A model generated the notes under the pieces. That model had not been told where the DNA came from, ran no database searches, and worked only from the letters and a program-made list of their open reading frames with translations. Position numbers and translations under genes: made by a program. A stretch of DNA of 64,000 nucleotides from positions 558,001 to 622,000 of the forward strand of contig CP137318.1 of assembly GCA_033182465.1 (NCBI GenBank). Reading direction: 5' to 3'. Of the stretch, positions 45,598 through 59,859 are shown in pieces. This DNA is from Sanghuangporus weigelae. Its lineage: Eukaryota; Basidiomycota; Agaricomycetes; Hymenochaetales; Hymenochaetaceae. Positions within the stretch are counted from its first letter, which is position 1. Each line of letters begins with the position of its first letter.

Positions 45598-46630
45598 TCA
45601 GCACGAAAAGACCGCAGGACCTACAAACATCGGTGAGCTGGGACTCCTGGGAGCCTACGGCACCGGAACGAGTTCACATACCAGGAATAGTGTAATTGGA
45701 AAGGTTTTGGTAGATATTGATCGTGATGCCGGGGTCGGAGCCTTGGTATGCACCAGGGAACGATACAGTAGCAGGAGAAGCACTACCACCTCCAGTGATC
45801 TCCAGCTGAGCGCATTCCATCTATTGCCAACAGAATTCGTTAAGCAAGGTCGATTCAAGTTTCCGATAATTTGATAGGCTACTCACGTAGAATTGGGCGC
45901 CAGGATAGGACGACGCAGCATGCAAGGCGATGATCTCATGTCGAAGAAGGTACTGACCGGCGGGAATGCAAGAAGGCAGGTTGAAAGTAACCTTCCCTTC
46001 ATTTGCAATGAGTTTATCGACTGCCCATTGTCCAGAAGAGGTGTCTAATCCGTCTTCGTAGATCTTGAACCATTTCAGGTCCGTCACGTCGCTCTGCGTC
46101 GCGTCAGGGACTTGAGCACTGTTATCAGGTACCAATGAATATAAGCAAGCGCAAAACATCTTACAGCAGGACCTACAGGTAAGAAATGATCGGGCCCTTG
46201 TGGCTCGAGTCAATTGGATCGGCAGGATCATTTGTACCTGCACTGTCCAGAGTGTGGTGCCACTCTGCAGTGATTTGACCGCCAGCTGGAGCTTGGATCA
46301 CGACGTCTGAAATGTGTGTAAGTGGGTCTGGCCCTCCGTTGCAAATGATGTCGTTAGATGTAACGTCGGTGATGGGCTGCATTAGAAATGGTGAGTCCTA
46401 AACATATGCATGCATGACCTTGACCTATCGACGTACTCCATCATAATCTGGTGCTCTGAGGCCGACAAGCTGACCTTGATCGACCTCATTGACATAGACT
46501 TTCTGCCAGTCACTTACTCAGAAAAACCGATGTACAAAGAACTGCAGCAAGAGCGAACCTGGAAGATAGTGTGTGCGGACACGGAGCCAGTTACGAGCGT
46601 GAAAGCAGTGGCCAAGGTAGTCGACTTCAT
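45598..46630 (-). CDS. AA9 lytic polysaccharide monooxygenase
   Basis: AA9 enzymes are secreted copper enzymes that oxidatively cleave cellulose and related glucans. The start at 46630 gives a 19-residue signal peptide ([19 protein letters not shown]). Cleavage exposes His1 of HTIFQ, the copper-binding histidine brace residue. The order [46 protein letters not shown] (second brace His) and [18 protein letters not shown] is that of AA9. The axial tyrosine lies in QFY followed by [11 protein letters not shown]. The last exon ends GPAVFSC. Cys residues for the usual disulfides are present (IICNGG, PSCIPAG, MECAQ). There is no CBM1 or linker, so it is the single-domain form. An in-frame ATG three codons upstream is an alternative start. 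The gene appears complete with short introns. Confidence 0.93.
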
Positions 46631-50238
<3,608 letters not shown>

Positions 50239-51261
50239 AAAGTCTCGCAGCAGTTGTCTTGCGTAGATACTACTTAGTAAGTATAGAAAGAGATAAAAAT
50301 AGGTACGAAATGACGGAAATATTTGTTCGAGATGTGTAAATTAAGGGGACCTGCGGGTCAACGGAGACGGCAATCGGATGCAGTCAAAGAGATGGCTTAC
50401 GGAGCCGCCGTAACATACAATTTTCTTTGGTATCTATACAACGTGGAACACGGAGGTGTTGCTACGAGCGAGGATCGACGTGCCGTTACTCTGGTGAATT
50501 GTCGGAAAAAAAAGGTCATGACAGGACAATGAACAACGTTGAAAGAGGACAAAGCGAGATACATTGTTAGAAATGCCAGCAGAGAGAGGTGAGGTGGACA
50601 GGACGTGGCCGTCGAATGGCCCGAACAACGAAGCTGTGAGTGGGTGGTGCAGTGCCAAGAATGGTAACGAGGAGTATGCGTTGTCCTTCTGCGCTGCTCG
50701 CCTGATGGTAGCGAGCCATAGTCCACCTCAGTAGGGCTGGCTCCGCAGCGGCGCAGCATCCCCTCGACTCGACATAATTTTCGTAAGTACTAAAGTCCGT
50801 CCATCGCTTCGCCACTTTCTCTCTTTACCCCGTTTACTCTCCTCCTCTCGCTTTTCGTCTTTTCCTTCTTTCGTTTCGTCTGCTTTCCTAATTCTTCGCT
50901 TTCTCCGGCTCGACTTCGACTTCCTTGCTTGGCCAGTCCTTGCTTTTGTACTCTCATTTTCCCTTGGCCCTTGATTTCATTTTAACTGTTAACAAGGCCA
51001 CTTGCCAGACCCACTCCCACACATACATACATAGACACAACCAAACGCACATTCGCACGCACACGACTAATCACACCGATCAGAAGCAGTACTGCAGGAG
51101 AAGTACGTACTAGCATTGATATTGGTGCTGGGCGCCCTCCCTCCTTGTTGTCCAGACGTATTGTATTATCCATATCTCCTTCACAACCAAGTCAACAACC
51201 GTCCCGCACCCCGGCAAACCGCGGGTAGCGAGCTATAACTACCCAACCCAGTAGCCAGACC
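50239..51261. promoter_or_regulatory. Upstream region with long pyrimidine tract
   Basis: About 1 kb before the gene at 51262. From about 50811 to 50935 the plus strand is almost pure C/T, a feature often found just upstream of transcription starts of well-expressed genes in filamentous fungi. A CA-rich tract follows near 51001-51070. No TATA box is obvious. Confidence 0.45.
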
Positions 51262-52786
51262 ATGTCCACCACCACTATCACCTCCCCAGTCCTTCCCGTG
51301 ATTGAAATCTCGCCCGCGCCCCCGGAGGAGCCGCAACCCGAGCCCTACTCGCCCTTCACTCCTTTAACTCCCGGTTGCAGTAGGGTCATGGGCGACACGT
51401 ACAGGTCGTCGCTCCTAACCCCGCCGGTGCAGAGCTGGTCACTCTCGCCGCTACGTCCGCTCAGCGAGCGGAGCCCGAAACTAATGGGTCAGGGTCTCAA
51501 GGACGACCAGTTCCAGGCGCTCCTCCGCGCGTCCAAGGAACGCAGCGCGGCTGCGGCATCGAAGAAGCAGCAACACGATTTGCGCAAGGAAGTGGCGTTG
51601 AAGGCACACAAGAACAAGCAGCGTAAGTTCTTTCAATGTGTTTACTCTATAATTTTCTTAACGGTACGCTAATCCGTTTGAATTCGTTATTTCGTTGCCA
51701 GTTGAACGTCGTGCTCTATTCTTGTCCAAGATCGGAGCTCCTCCCTCACCCACGGCAACTTCGCTTCCCAAGACCCCTCCAGACTCCCCAGCGATCTTCC
51801 ACTACTCGCTCCCATCGCCAGGGTTGTGCTCGCCACTCGCCCTTTTCGAGAAACTTGGTCTTGACGACCAGGATCCGGAAGAACGCGGTGTACGGAGAGT
51901 GTGGGTTGAACAGGTCGATTTTCGTCTTCCTAAGCAGCAACCCAGGCCGGATCCCGAGGATGTGCCAGAGGATGTGCCGGCTTCCGTGCGAGTCGAGATG
52001 CCAAGTATCACCCTGACAACGCCAGAAGAGGAGCACGATCAGCCGCGGACACCGGAGCAGCGGGGCCACGCGCGAAAGAGGTCACTTCCTTCGCTGGAAC
52101 AGATCACTGAGCGGTATTCTGCACAGGTGGACACTGCTGCGCCGACACCGACACGACCGCGCGCGCCACTCCCTGCTTTCCTCAATGCGCGAAGGCAATC
52201 TCCGAGTCCGCCCTTGCCAATGGAAGTGCCAATGGTGATGGTTACTGCACCTGCGGAACCGCCCCGTCCCCGCCTGGCTTGCACGGGACGTATCCGCTTC
52301 CCGTCGCGCTCACCCTCACCGCCCTCGGATTCAGATTCGTCCGTGGCAACGTCAAAGCCTCTCCCTGCTTTGCCTTCAGAGGCAGAGCTTCCCCAAAGGC
52401 GCATGCATGCGCTTCCGCCGACGCCACTGACGCCACCATGCCTCCCGGCGCTCGAGATCAGGACGACGCACGTCCCGCGCACAGAGTCGACGAGCCCCGT
52501 CCATTCCCGACTTACCGAGGCGAACCTGCACGCGCTCAACTCGCGCACTTCGACCGCACGCGAGATGCTCAGTACTATTCGACGGCGCACGACAGTCTTC
52601 TCGTGCGGGAATGGCAGGATGCAGATGTACCCTCCTGCTCCCGGCACACCACCGCCCGCGTGGCGTTCTGGATGGCAAGTCGAGGATGAGAAACAAAGGA
52701 GGAGACACAGTGCTCCTGCGGACCTACCCAAGGCAGGGAGGGCGGGATTCATGCATCCCGTCCTTGCTCTTCCTGGCGGTTTCTGA
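51262..52786 (+). CDS. Disordered Pro/Ser-rich protein of unknown function
   Basis: Two exons (51262-51622 and 51702-52786) joined by a GT-AG intron give 481 residues. The protein is rich in Pro, Ser, Arg and Glu, with many Ser-Pro/Thr-Pro sites (SPFTPLTPG, SLLTPPVQSWSLSPL), so it may be a phosphorylated regulator. The one segment that looks ordered is GLKDDQFQALLRASKERSAA, then a Lys-rich helix and QLERRALFLSKIGAPPSPTA. The last probably matters most, because exon 2 begins inside it. The C-terminus has ARKRSLPSLEQITERYSA and RRRHSAPADLPKAGRAGF, both 14-3-3 or basophilic-kinase-like R-x-x-S contexts. It resembles proteins annotated only as hypothetical in Agaricomycetes. I do not assign a function. 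Confidence 0.75.
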
Positions 52787-54227
52787 GTTTGTGCTTTTTG
52801 TTCGAGTTCGCTCGCTCGCTCGTTCGCGCTAGGACGCTATTCCGTCTCGTCGTCTGTACATGTACCGATTCCGCATCGTGTTTGCATCGTGTCGAATCGT
52901 GTGCTTCGCTCGTGCTCGCGCTCGTGTTCGTTATTTCTTTCACTTCCATTCAACGGTTACTGGCAGAGGGACCATTCTTTTTACATAACTTTAATTTGAC
53001 TGGTGGTCGCGAAAAAAAAACAGGATATCTACATATCACATTGCCCCACATTCTTTACTCCGAACCTGATCATTTTCGTTTGTACACCAACTCGTCTGTG
53101 TGCTCTGTGTCGATTTTGCGATACGCTTTGATGCGCTTTGGTTCGTGTCGAGTTCTATCGTTTCTTTTTGGGCTGGCCCAGTGTTACACTACCATCATCA
53201 CCCACCGTTATAGCTAGCAACGCTACACTGTCACTCCATTAGGACTGCATTGCTGTCCTTATCCGCTCGCTGCGTTACCCTTCATTACTTTATCTTAGAT
53301 CCATCTTTTACTTAGACTCCTTTTTCATCTTCTGTCCATTCTCTTTTGCTTGCATTTACTCTGTTTTTTTTTTCTTTCACAGCTCGTTTTAGAGAAACTT
53401 CTCTAGCGAGTTCGTCTTTCTTTCATTTTCATTTTTTTCAACATTCATAAACTGTACATAACCAGTGTATAATTTTCTTTTTCACACTTTGGTTATTTAT
53501 TAACTACATACATACGTAGCACAATACAGAAAGAAAGAGAAAGAATGAAAAGTTGAAAAAATGAATTCTGTTGAAACCGTTGAAAGCTTTGAAAGGCTGA
53601 AAGTGCGAGCTGAGATAAATGACTGTGGCTCTGCAATGAAGCAACGAGCTCTTCGTGATCCAGTAACCTCCGACTCGGGAGTCGGTTTGCTCTCAGTCTT
53701 GGACAGATTGATGAACGTAGCGAATAACAACTGGTACTGGTAATCAGTTGCCGTCCATGTACAGTAAGTACAGTAGCTTCTCGTGAAGTTCTCAAGCCAG
53801 ACATGAAACCTGTGCACGATCTCTCACCATGGTTTTTGACGTCTAGATCTAATACTACATACATGCTTGCTTGCTTACACCCGTGATAAGGCAACGACCG
53901 ACCGACCTTTTCCCGTGGATGTCAGCCCTCTTCTGGAGATCTTCGTCCAGGATCAACAAGATTTGCGTTTGGCAGCTCGTTTGGCAGGCGATCGAGTGAA
54001 TCCGATTCGCTGAAGGTTCCGATTCGTTGGGTCTGTCTTGGTCGGAAGGTGATATTATTGTTCGAGATGCCATGCAACGATCTCTCATAAAAAGCTTCTT
54101 CTATTGTAAAATCGTTCCGGTTCTTTAATTCGCTATGCTACTCTATTCACTGACAAAGTGCCAGTATTATATTTCTATTATGGAGAAACCTTTCCGTTTC
54201 GTAATCGTCTCATCTCGCTCTGCGAGA
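52787..54227. other. Region between convergent genes
   Basis: About 1.4 kb of 3' flank of the disordered-protein gene and of the SDR gene. It is T-rich with several poly-T runs. The small plus frame 53561-53743 has no recognisable feature. Confidence 0.4.
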
Positions 54228-55385
54228 TCAGTCACCTTTCTTAGCAAATACGTTTCTACCACTCATAGCAACCCTCTCTGCCTCGACTTTGTTCCAAATT
54301 TCTTTCATGGACGGAATGATGATATTGAAGTCGCCGCGTTGCAGACCTTCCATTGTGTATTTCGTGAACTCGTCGAGCGGCATCCAGTTCTTGGAAAGTG
54401 CTTCCGTCGTGCCTTGATCTGTGACCACTAGAGGTCAGACTCTGGAAAATCTCTGAGAAACTCGGCTTACGATTATGAAGTTCGGATTCAACCAGGCTTC
54501 AAACGAAATAGGTGAGTTAGCACGTCATGCAGTTTGAAAACGGCTGGCGCGAAGGAAAGAATAACACTGCCAAAATCGATACTCACGGAGGCATGATTTC
54601 CATTATGTGGACATTCGTGTCACTGAGCGAATTCCGCAAGGACATGCTCAAGCTGTGTACAGCCGCCTTGGTAGCACAGTAGCTGGTGACATGGGTTACA
54701 GGTACCATGGCGAGACCAGAGCTGATTGGGATTATGAATGTTGGACGTCCCTCGAACTGACCGAATTGATATATGCGCGCATATAATCAACAGAACCTGA
54801 TTGAGAAACGGAGTAAAATGTCGACTTTACGGGTACAACTCACGCTGAGTCTGAGGAAATGAGGTAGGAAGAATTTGGTTAAAGCCACTATTGCAAGATA
54901 ATTAACGTGGACTTCTTCGAATAGAGCTGAAAATTGAATCAACATGAATTAGTCGTGGTCGACCCAGCCAGGCGTCAGTGGGATTACTTACCATCGAGGT
55001 CAATCTTTTCAGGCTCCTTGAAATCGGCTGCACGTTGAATTCCTGCTGCAAATAGGACTGCATCAAGCTTCAGAAATGAGAAATAGCTTGTCAGTTCGGC
55101 CCTATAATTTATGCCACCCGAAGTTCAACTTACGCCTGGATACTTCCGCATGACTTCATTCGCAAAGGCTTTCAGAACATCTCTTCCAGCAGATATATCA
55201 ACCTGCATAGCTTCAATACGTCCGTCACCCTTCTTGACCAGTTCATCGAGCCTCTCCCTGCGGCGACCTGCAACGATGACTGTGGGCTTAGTCGGCAACG
55301 CATGAATGGCGAGAGCGAGAGCACGTCCAATCCCTGCTGTGGCTCCGATGACAATGACGCACTTGCTGTCGTTGATGCCTGGCAT
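54228..55385 (-). CDS. Short-chain dehydrogenase/reductase
   Basis: SDR enzymes use NAD(P)H to reduce or oxidise small carbonyl or alcohol substrates. The start chosen is 55385 (MPGINDSKCVIVIGATAGIGRALAL). It carries the glycine-rich cofactor loop in the form GATAGIG, preceded by a short N-terminus; an upstream in-frame Met at 55475 would add 30 residues and is less likely. VIVAGRRRERLDEL gives a basic residue after the second strand, favouring NADP(H). LDAVLFAAGIQ corresponds to the NAG motif (here AAG). FIIPISSGLA and SYCATKAA supply the catalytic Ser and YxxxK. The C-terminal exon ends GRNVFAKKGD. At least four introns. The substrate is unknown. The divergent TTC1-like gene starts about 590 nt away. 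Confidence 0.88.
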
Positions 55386-55977
55386 CTTTGCCGCTGAAGT
55401 ACTGGTCAATTTTTGAAGGCGAGAGATAAAGGATATGTTTATTGCGCCCTCCGTCATATGTGTCGTCGGTGTCAATATTAATGATTAAGACTTTCCAATT
55501 TGGGGTGCATATGCAGTATTTGATGGGGTCAATCCAATTTGGTTCCGTGAACGTATCGTAAACCGGGCGTCTCAGAAATTGACTAGGGGAAGCTGGTCCA
55601 TGAGTCACTGCTGGTCACGATAAATCCATGGAAACGGCCATGTAGCTTTATAATTTGCATGGTTCTTCCTTTTCCTTCCCCTTGGACGCATATCGGACTC
55701 TGCCACTCAAGAGTATCCTCTTAGCCACAAATTTCTTTCATGGGTGAGAACAATGACATAGTAAACGCCATGCTATGGGAATAACGACTACCAGGGAGCA
55801 GTTGTAGTCACCCTTGTTATTCCATTGGATTTTTTGTGGTCGTGGTGGTCCGAGGACGAGACTGCACTCACGACGAATTCATTCATATTATCCGATATTA
55901 CATAATAATATGATCGTACCAGTTCGGTTCGGCAGCATACTCATACCTCCGCCTCAACTGCACCGAAGACCAAAAAA
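55386..55977. promoter_or_regulatory. Bidirectional promoter region (SDR / TTC1-like)
   Basis: About 590 nt between the starts of two divergent genes, so it must serve both. No specific element identified. Nothing coding seen. Confidence 0.45.
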
Positions 55978-57065
55978 ATGCAAGCTGAATCTTCGAAATC
56001 ATCTGCCGGGCCAGCCTCGCCGACAGAAGAGGATGCATCATCAAATACACCAGTCATGCACGAGAAAGATGAAACAGCTGAAGACCACGAGGAACATCTT
56101 AAAGTAAGCAAGCAAGCATCGTTTGTCCTTGTGCACCGATGCTTATGCTTCGCCTAGAAATCCATTGGGGAGGCTACTGAGCTGAAGCAAGAAGCGACCG
56201 ATCACTTCAGAGCTGAAAACTGGGCTCAAGCTCTTGCGACGTATACTATGGCACTTGGCAGATTACCGAAGCGTGTTCAAGAGCCCAAACCATATGAAGC
56301 ACCACCGGACCCAGATGCCTTCGCTGAGAGCTCTGCTGAGCGAGAGGAGAACAAAGAGAACGACGAAAAGCCAGAGCCTCCACCGCTGACGGGCATTGAG
56401 CTGGATTGTGCGAAGCTACGTGCGGTGCTCAACGCGAATATCGGGGCGTGCCATGTGAAATTAGTGAGCTCAGCAACTTTACACGCCCGTTCGAGTGTTG
56501 CTCATTGTTGTGATTAGGAAGAATACAAGGAAGCTGTGAAAGCTTGTACTGAAGGTACATGTCTGCTGTTCTCGTTGTTTGGGATCGAGATTCTAATACA
56601 ATGCGATAGCCCTTGTTGATGATCCGAGTTACATAAAAGCTCTTCAACGACGGGCATCATGTAATGAAAGGATTGGTACTTGGTCTTCGCTGGCAAGTGC
56701 AAAAGAAGGTAAGGAATCAGGAAATCTCCATATCAATTCTAATGTCGAGCTCAATGGTTAATTATGTCTAGACTACAATACGCTCCTCAAGTTACTACCT
56801 CTTAATTCCCCGCAAGTTGGGCAAACGAGACGCGTCTTGGCAGCTCTCGAGCCTCGAATAGAAGAAGCACAGAAGAGAGAGACGAGCGAGATGATGGATA
56901 AATTGAAGGGTATTGGGAATAGCATCCTTGGTAAGTTCACGATTTTGCGGTTCTATGGATCCGTGCACTTATATCGAATGTAAAGGCAACTTCGGATTGT
57001 CGACAGACAACTTCAAGTTTGAGCCGAATGGCCAAGGCGGTTACTCGATGAATTTCGTACGATGA
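55978..57065 (+). CDS. TTC1-like tetratricopeptide-repeat protein
   Basis: TTC1 proteins are TPR adaptors that bind Hsp70/Hsp90 tails. The start ATG at 55978 gives an acidic, disordered N-terminus (MQAESSKSSAGPASPTEED...EDHEEHLK). The first TPR, KQEATDHFRAENWAQALATYTMAL, is separated from the rest by an acidic Pro insert. It is followed by LRAVLNANIGACHVKLEEYKEAVKACTEALV and YIKALQRRASCNERIG. The C-terminus RETSEMMDKLKGIGNSILGNF then GLSTDNFKFEPNGQGGYSMNF is the diagnostic TTC1 tail. Exon joins at 56103/56158, 56463/56518 and later sites are all GT-AG and in frame. The gene ends only about 220 nt from the convergent IMP1 stop. Confidence 0.9.
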
Positions 57066-57282
57066 ACACGACTTATTGCGCTTCCCGACTGGCGAAGTTG
57101 TTAGATCCGGCAATTGTAGTTTAACCTCACGTATATCATGCACAACTTGATTCTCATAACATCATCGTCATTCATAATGATAATACGGCATCAATCTTCT
57201 CCAAGCACAGTTACATTGGGTCTGAAAATCTGCCGTGACTTCCAGGGGGATATCTAAGACGTTCCATCAGGACGCCGCTAAA

Positions 57283-57875
57283 TCAGAGAGGAGCAAACTT
57301 TCCGCGCACCCTTGCAAAAACGCGTGAACGTACCAACGCCATCGGTACAGGACCATACTCTCTCGAATCACGCGACGCCGCAACGTTATCTCCAGCGATC
57401 CATATATGACCTTGGGGAATGAGAACGTGTTCTTTCGAATTACTTTCCATACCGGTTGGATCAACGCAGATCACATCGCCTGGTAATCCAATAATGCGTT
57501 TGCAGATTTGACCGTGGGGTACGCGCGGTGAGTCGAGCACGACCAGTTCGCCGCGCACTAGCGGTCGGCCTAGACGCACGGAAAGAGCATCTTCGAGAAT
57601 CCATTCTGTCCCGGCAGAGAATGTTGGAAGCATGGAAGGGCCGTATACCTGAAATTCGGTATTCAAGTCCGTATGAGATTCTTGGAAAGACAGAAAAGAG
57701 AGACACACCATTCGAGGACCGCCAACGTAAGTAGCGAATAAATAGTATGCACAGTAGATCTACCAGCGAGAGCTCTCATGAAAGACGTGTGAAAAATTCT
57801 CTGATTGTTAGCTACCTTTACTGAGCCTACTGAGAGCCTCGCGGTCCACGTCTTGATCGCATTCCAAGGTGGCAT
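57283..57875 (-). CDS. IMP1: Mitochondrial inner-membrane peptidase subunit 1 (signal peptidase I family)
   Basis: Imp1 removes bipartite presequences from proteins sorted to the intermembrane space. The catalytic Ser lies in VYGPSMLPTF and the general-base Lys in CKRIIGLPGDVICVD. The box GHIWIAGDNVAASRDSREYGPVPMALV completes the S26 family signature. The Asn-x-x-x-Ser spacing and REYGPV are usual for Imp1 or Imp2. The N-terminal exon or exons are uncertain. A frame from 57875 (MPPWNAIKTWTARLSVG) continues to a hydrophobic HTIYSLLTLAVL, suitable as the membrane anchor, but the join to the catalytic exon could not be fixed. An alternative Met lies at 57899. Subunit 1 versus 2 is judged from overall resemblance only. 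Confidence 0.82.
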
Positions 57876-57899
57876 TCGAAATCCGAGAGCAGTGCGCAT

Positions 57900-58762
57900 G
57901 CGAGAAGTGAGAAAGAAGCAAATTACTTTCGGATATAAATCAGCTTTTCGTTAGTCAAAAGCATGCTTAGACGGTTCAAAATCAAGTTTTCGGTTTGACC
58001 TCAAAGCAAGTTCGAGGCAAAAGGGAAACGACGGCGTCATGTGACCTTTTTTGTCGATGACACAGTTTCTCTTTTACCTGGGGCAAAACCCTATTTCCGA
58101 ACCTGAAATTTTTGATCCAGAACTGGAAAGCTCGCCTCTGATTGGCTGGATTCCAGTTCTGGATCAAAATTTTCAGGTTCGGAAATAGGGTTTTGCCCCA
58201 GGTGTCTGTTCTTGACCTCAACAAAACGCCTAAAAAGTCGGTTATCTCCGCAAACATTAAGTTGAACGAGCATCTGATGTTTTCCGCGGCATATTGGAGT
58301 GACTTGCTGCGGTTGCTGCGCCTAGTGATGCAGAAAACGTTGCCTCCAACTGAAGTGAAAGAATCGTATCATGGGATGTTCTTCCCAGTGATGGCCGAGC
58401 ATAGCACTGGTACGGTCGCAGTACTCTTTTAGATCGTGCCGGGATGGCCGACAGCATGAAGCACCGTAGGACTTAGGTTAAGGTCAAGTTGGGCATGATA
58501 ATGATGGAACACACTACGCTTTCGTGTTGGTCTCAAGGTCGATGTGTCTGGAATCAGCTGAATCCTTTTGTATACATCTGTGGCGAGAACTGACCAATAG
58601 GACTGCACTATGTGTCGAAGGGCGTTGCAAAGAGAATAGTACTACCGGACACTCCACGGATCATGGAAGCGGCGGGTGTTCCATCGAGCACAGCTTTCTT
58701 CTGAAGGTTGCTCAAAATATAAGTCAAAGCTCCTATGGTCTTCTCACTCTTCAATCGTAGTC
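57900..58762. other. Intergenic region containing a fold-back palindrome
   Basis: About 860 nt between the divergent IMP1 and DUF6593 genes. The left part holds the IMP1 promoter. The middle is occupied by the inverted repeat described separately. No gene is recognised. Confidence 0.5.
58077..58202. repeat. Near-perfect inverted repeat (52-bp arms, 22-bp spacer)
   Basis: The left arm 58077-58128 begins CCTGGGGCAAAACCC and ends CCAGAACTGGAA. The right arm 58151-58202 is its reverse complement with one mismatch. The 22-nt spacer runs 58129-58150. The direct decamer TTGACCTCAA occurs outside the arms at 57995-58004 and 58212-58221. Such a structure suits a fold-back or MITE-type element or a long hairpin transcript. 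It does not encode a protein. High arm identity points to recent origin or gene conversion between arms. Confidence 0.92.
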
Positions 58763-59538
58763 ATGTCCCTGTCTACTTTACCTTATGACTCTCAGCTCAG
58801 TTCCGACAATTGGGAGAAACTCGAGCTCACTTCATCCGATCCGTGTCGAACCGACATTATTGACGCTGATAATCCCGAGCGAGTTCTTTACAAAGTGAAG
58901 ACGAATGAGCGTGGCCCAAAGCCTATAACTACGTACATGGATGCGTCCGGGAATATCATTGCGACTCTGGAGTGGCATTTGCGTCTGAGTGATAAACTGA
59001 GTGTACGAGGAGGACCGAAGCGGAATGTCGGCAACTGGTTGAAGAGCAAGAGGAGTATCAAAGGACGGTTAGTGTTCTACTGGTGAATTTCTCGAATAAG
59101 GACTCTAACGAAAGCTTGTCATTTTAGATCTAAAGGTTCCTCCTTTACTGACAAGGGCGGGCGTGAATACATTTGGCGAAACAGCGAAGTTGGTTCGGGC
59201 ATCTACGTGAGTCCATTCTCTCAAATCCTACCTATGATAAGAATCACTAAATCATCAATTCACACAGCTTTCCGCAGACGAAAGCGATTCTTGTCCAATA
59301 GCAATGTTCATCCCTCGGAAAGGACGATTCGGCGACCCAAACAAGCAGGAAGGAGCCATCCTTCCTCCTTTCTAAGCGTGTCGCGCCGCTCCGAATTTGC
59401 GACGAAATTGTGTTATCAGCACTCTTGCTGGAGAAGGCTCGCAAGTTCTCTGGGAGTCAGTCCACCTTCTCGTCGGGAGGCGTAGCAACAGCGTTTGGTA
59501 TCGGGAGCCTTTTTACTGGACCATTTACGATTTATTGA
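58763..59538 (+). pseudogene. DUF6593-family gene with disrupted 3' end
   Basis: DUF6593 proteins are small fungal proteins of unknown function, numerous in Agaricomycetes. The start at 58763 gives MSLSTLPYDSQLSSDNWEKLEL, then CRTDIIDADNPERVLYKVKT, ITTYMDASGNIIATLEWHL and WRNSEVGSGIY, joined by normal introns. Exon 3 reads LSADESDSCPIAMFIPRKGR...QEGAILPPF and stops at 59373-59375. The expected C-terminal strand continues in a different frame from about 59377 (RICDEIVLSALLLEKARKF) to a stop at 59536-59538. A one-base frame change near 59360-59376, or a sequencing error, would explain this. As written the product lacks its last strand. It may still be made as a truncated protein, so the pseudogene label is provisional. 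Confidence 0.6.
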
Positions 59539-59859
59539 TCATTTGTAGTGGTCAATTATACTGTAGGTAGGCTGTTTGGACCGCTCGTCCCTGCTCACAC
59601 TCTACCTGCAATGCCATTGTACGATATTGAAGGGATATGCCATTATTATACTATAACAATGAAGTTCGGCAGTAAGGTTGGACATTGATATCAACGGAAG
59701 TAAGCACAAGTGACAACTCTTGCCACATACAATTAGCAGTAATCGACCTGTAAAATCCAAGGTCAAAATACGTTACTGTAATATGAGAGAGGGTGAGCGA
59801 GACATGACATGTAATGACTTGAAGATATTGAATGAACACAGATAGGGTAAAAAGGAGCA

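Noticed and set aside
52039-52752. Long antisense frame (237 residues) opposite the disordered protein gene
   Set aside because: It mirrors a GC-rich, Pro/Ser/Arg-rich coding exon; such codons give long antisense frames by composition alone.
57995-58221. TTGACCTCAA repeats as a true target-site duplication of a Mutator-type element
   Set aside because: The inverted arms do not touch the repeats and the sequence just inside them is not inverted, so the match may be chance.
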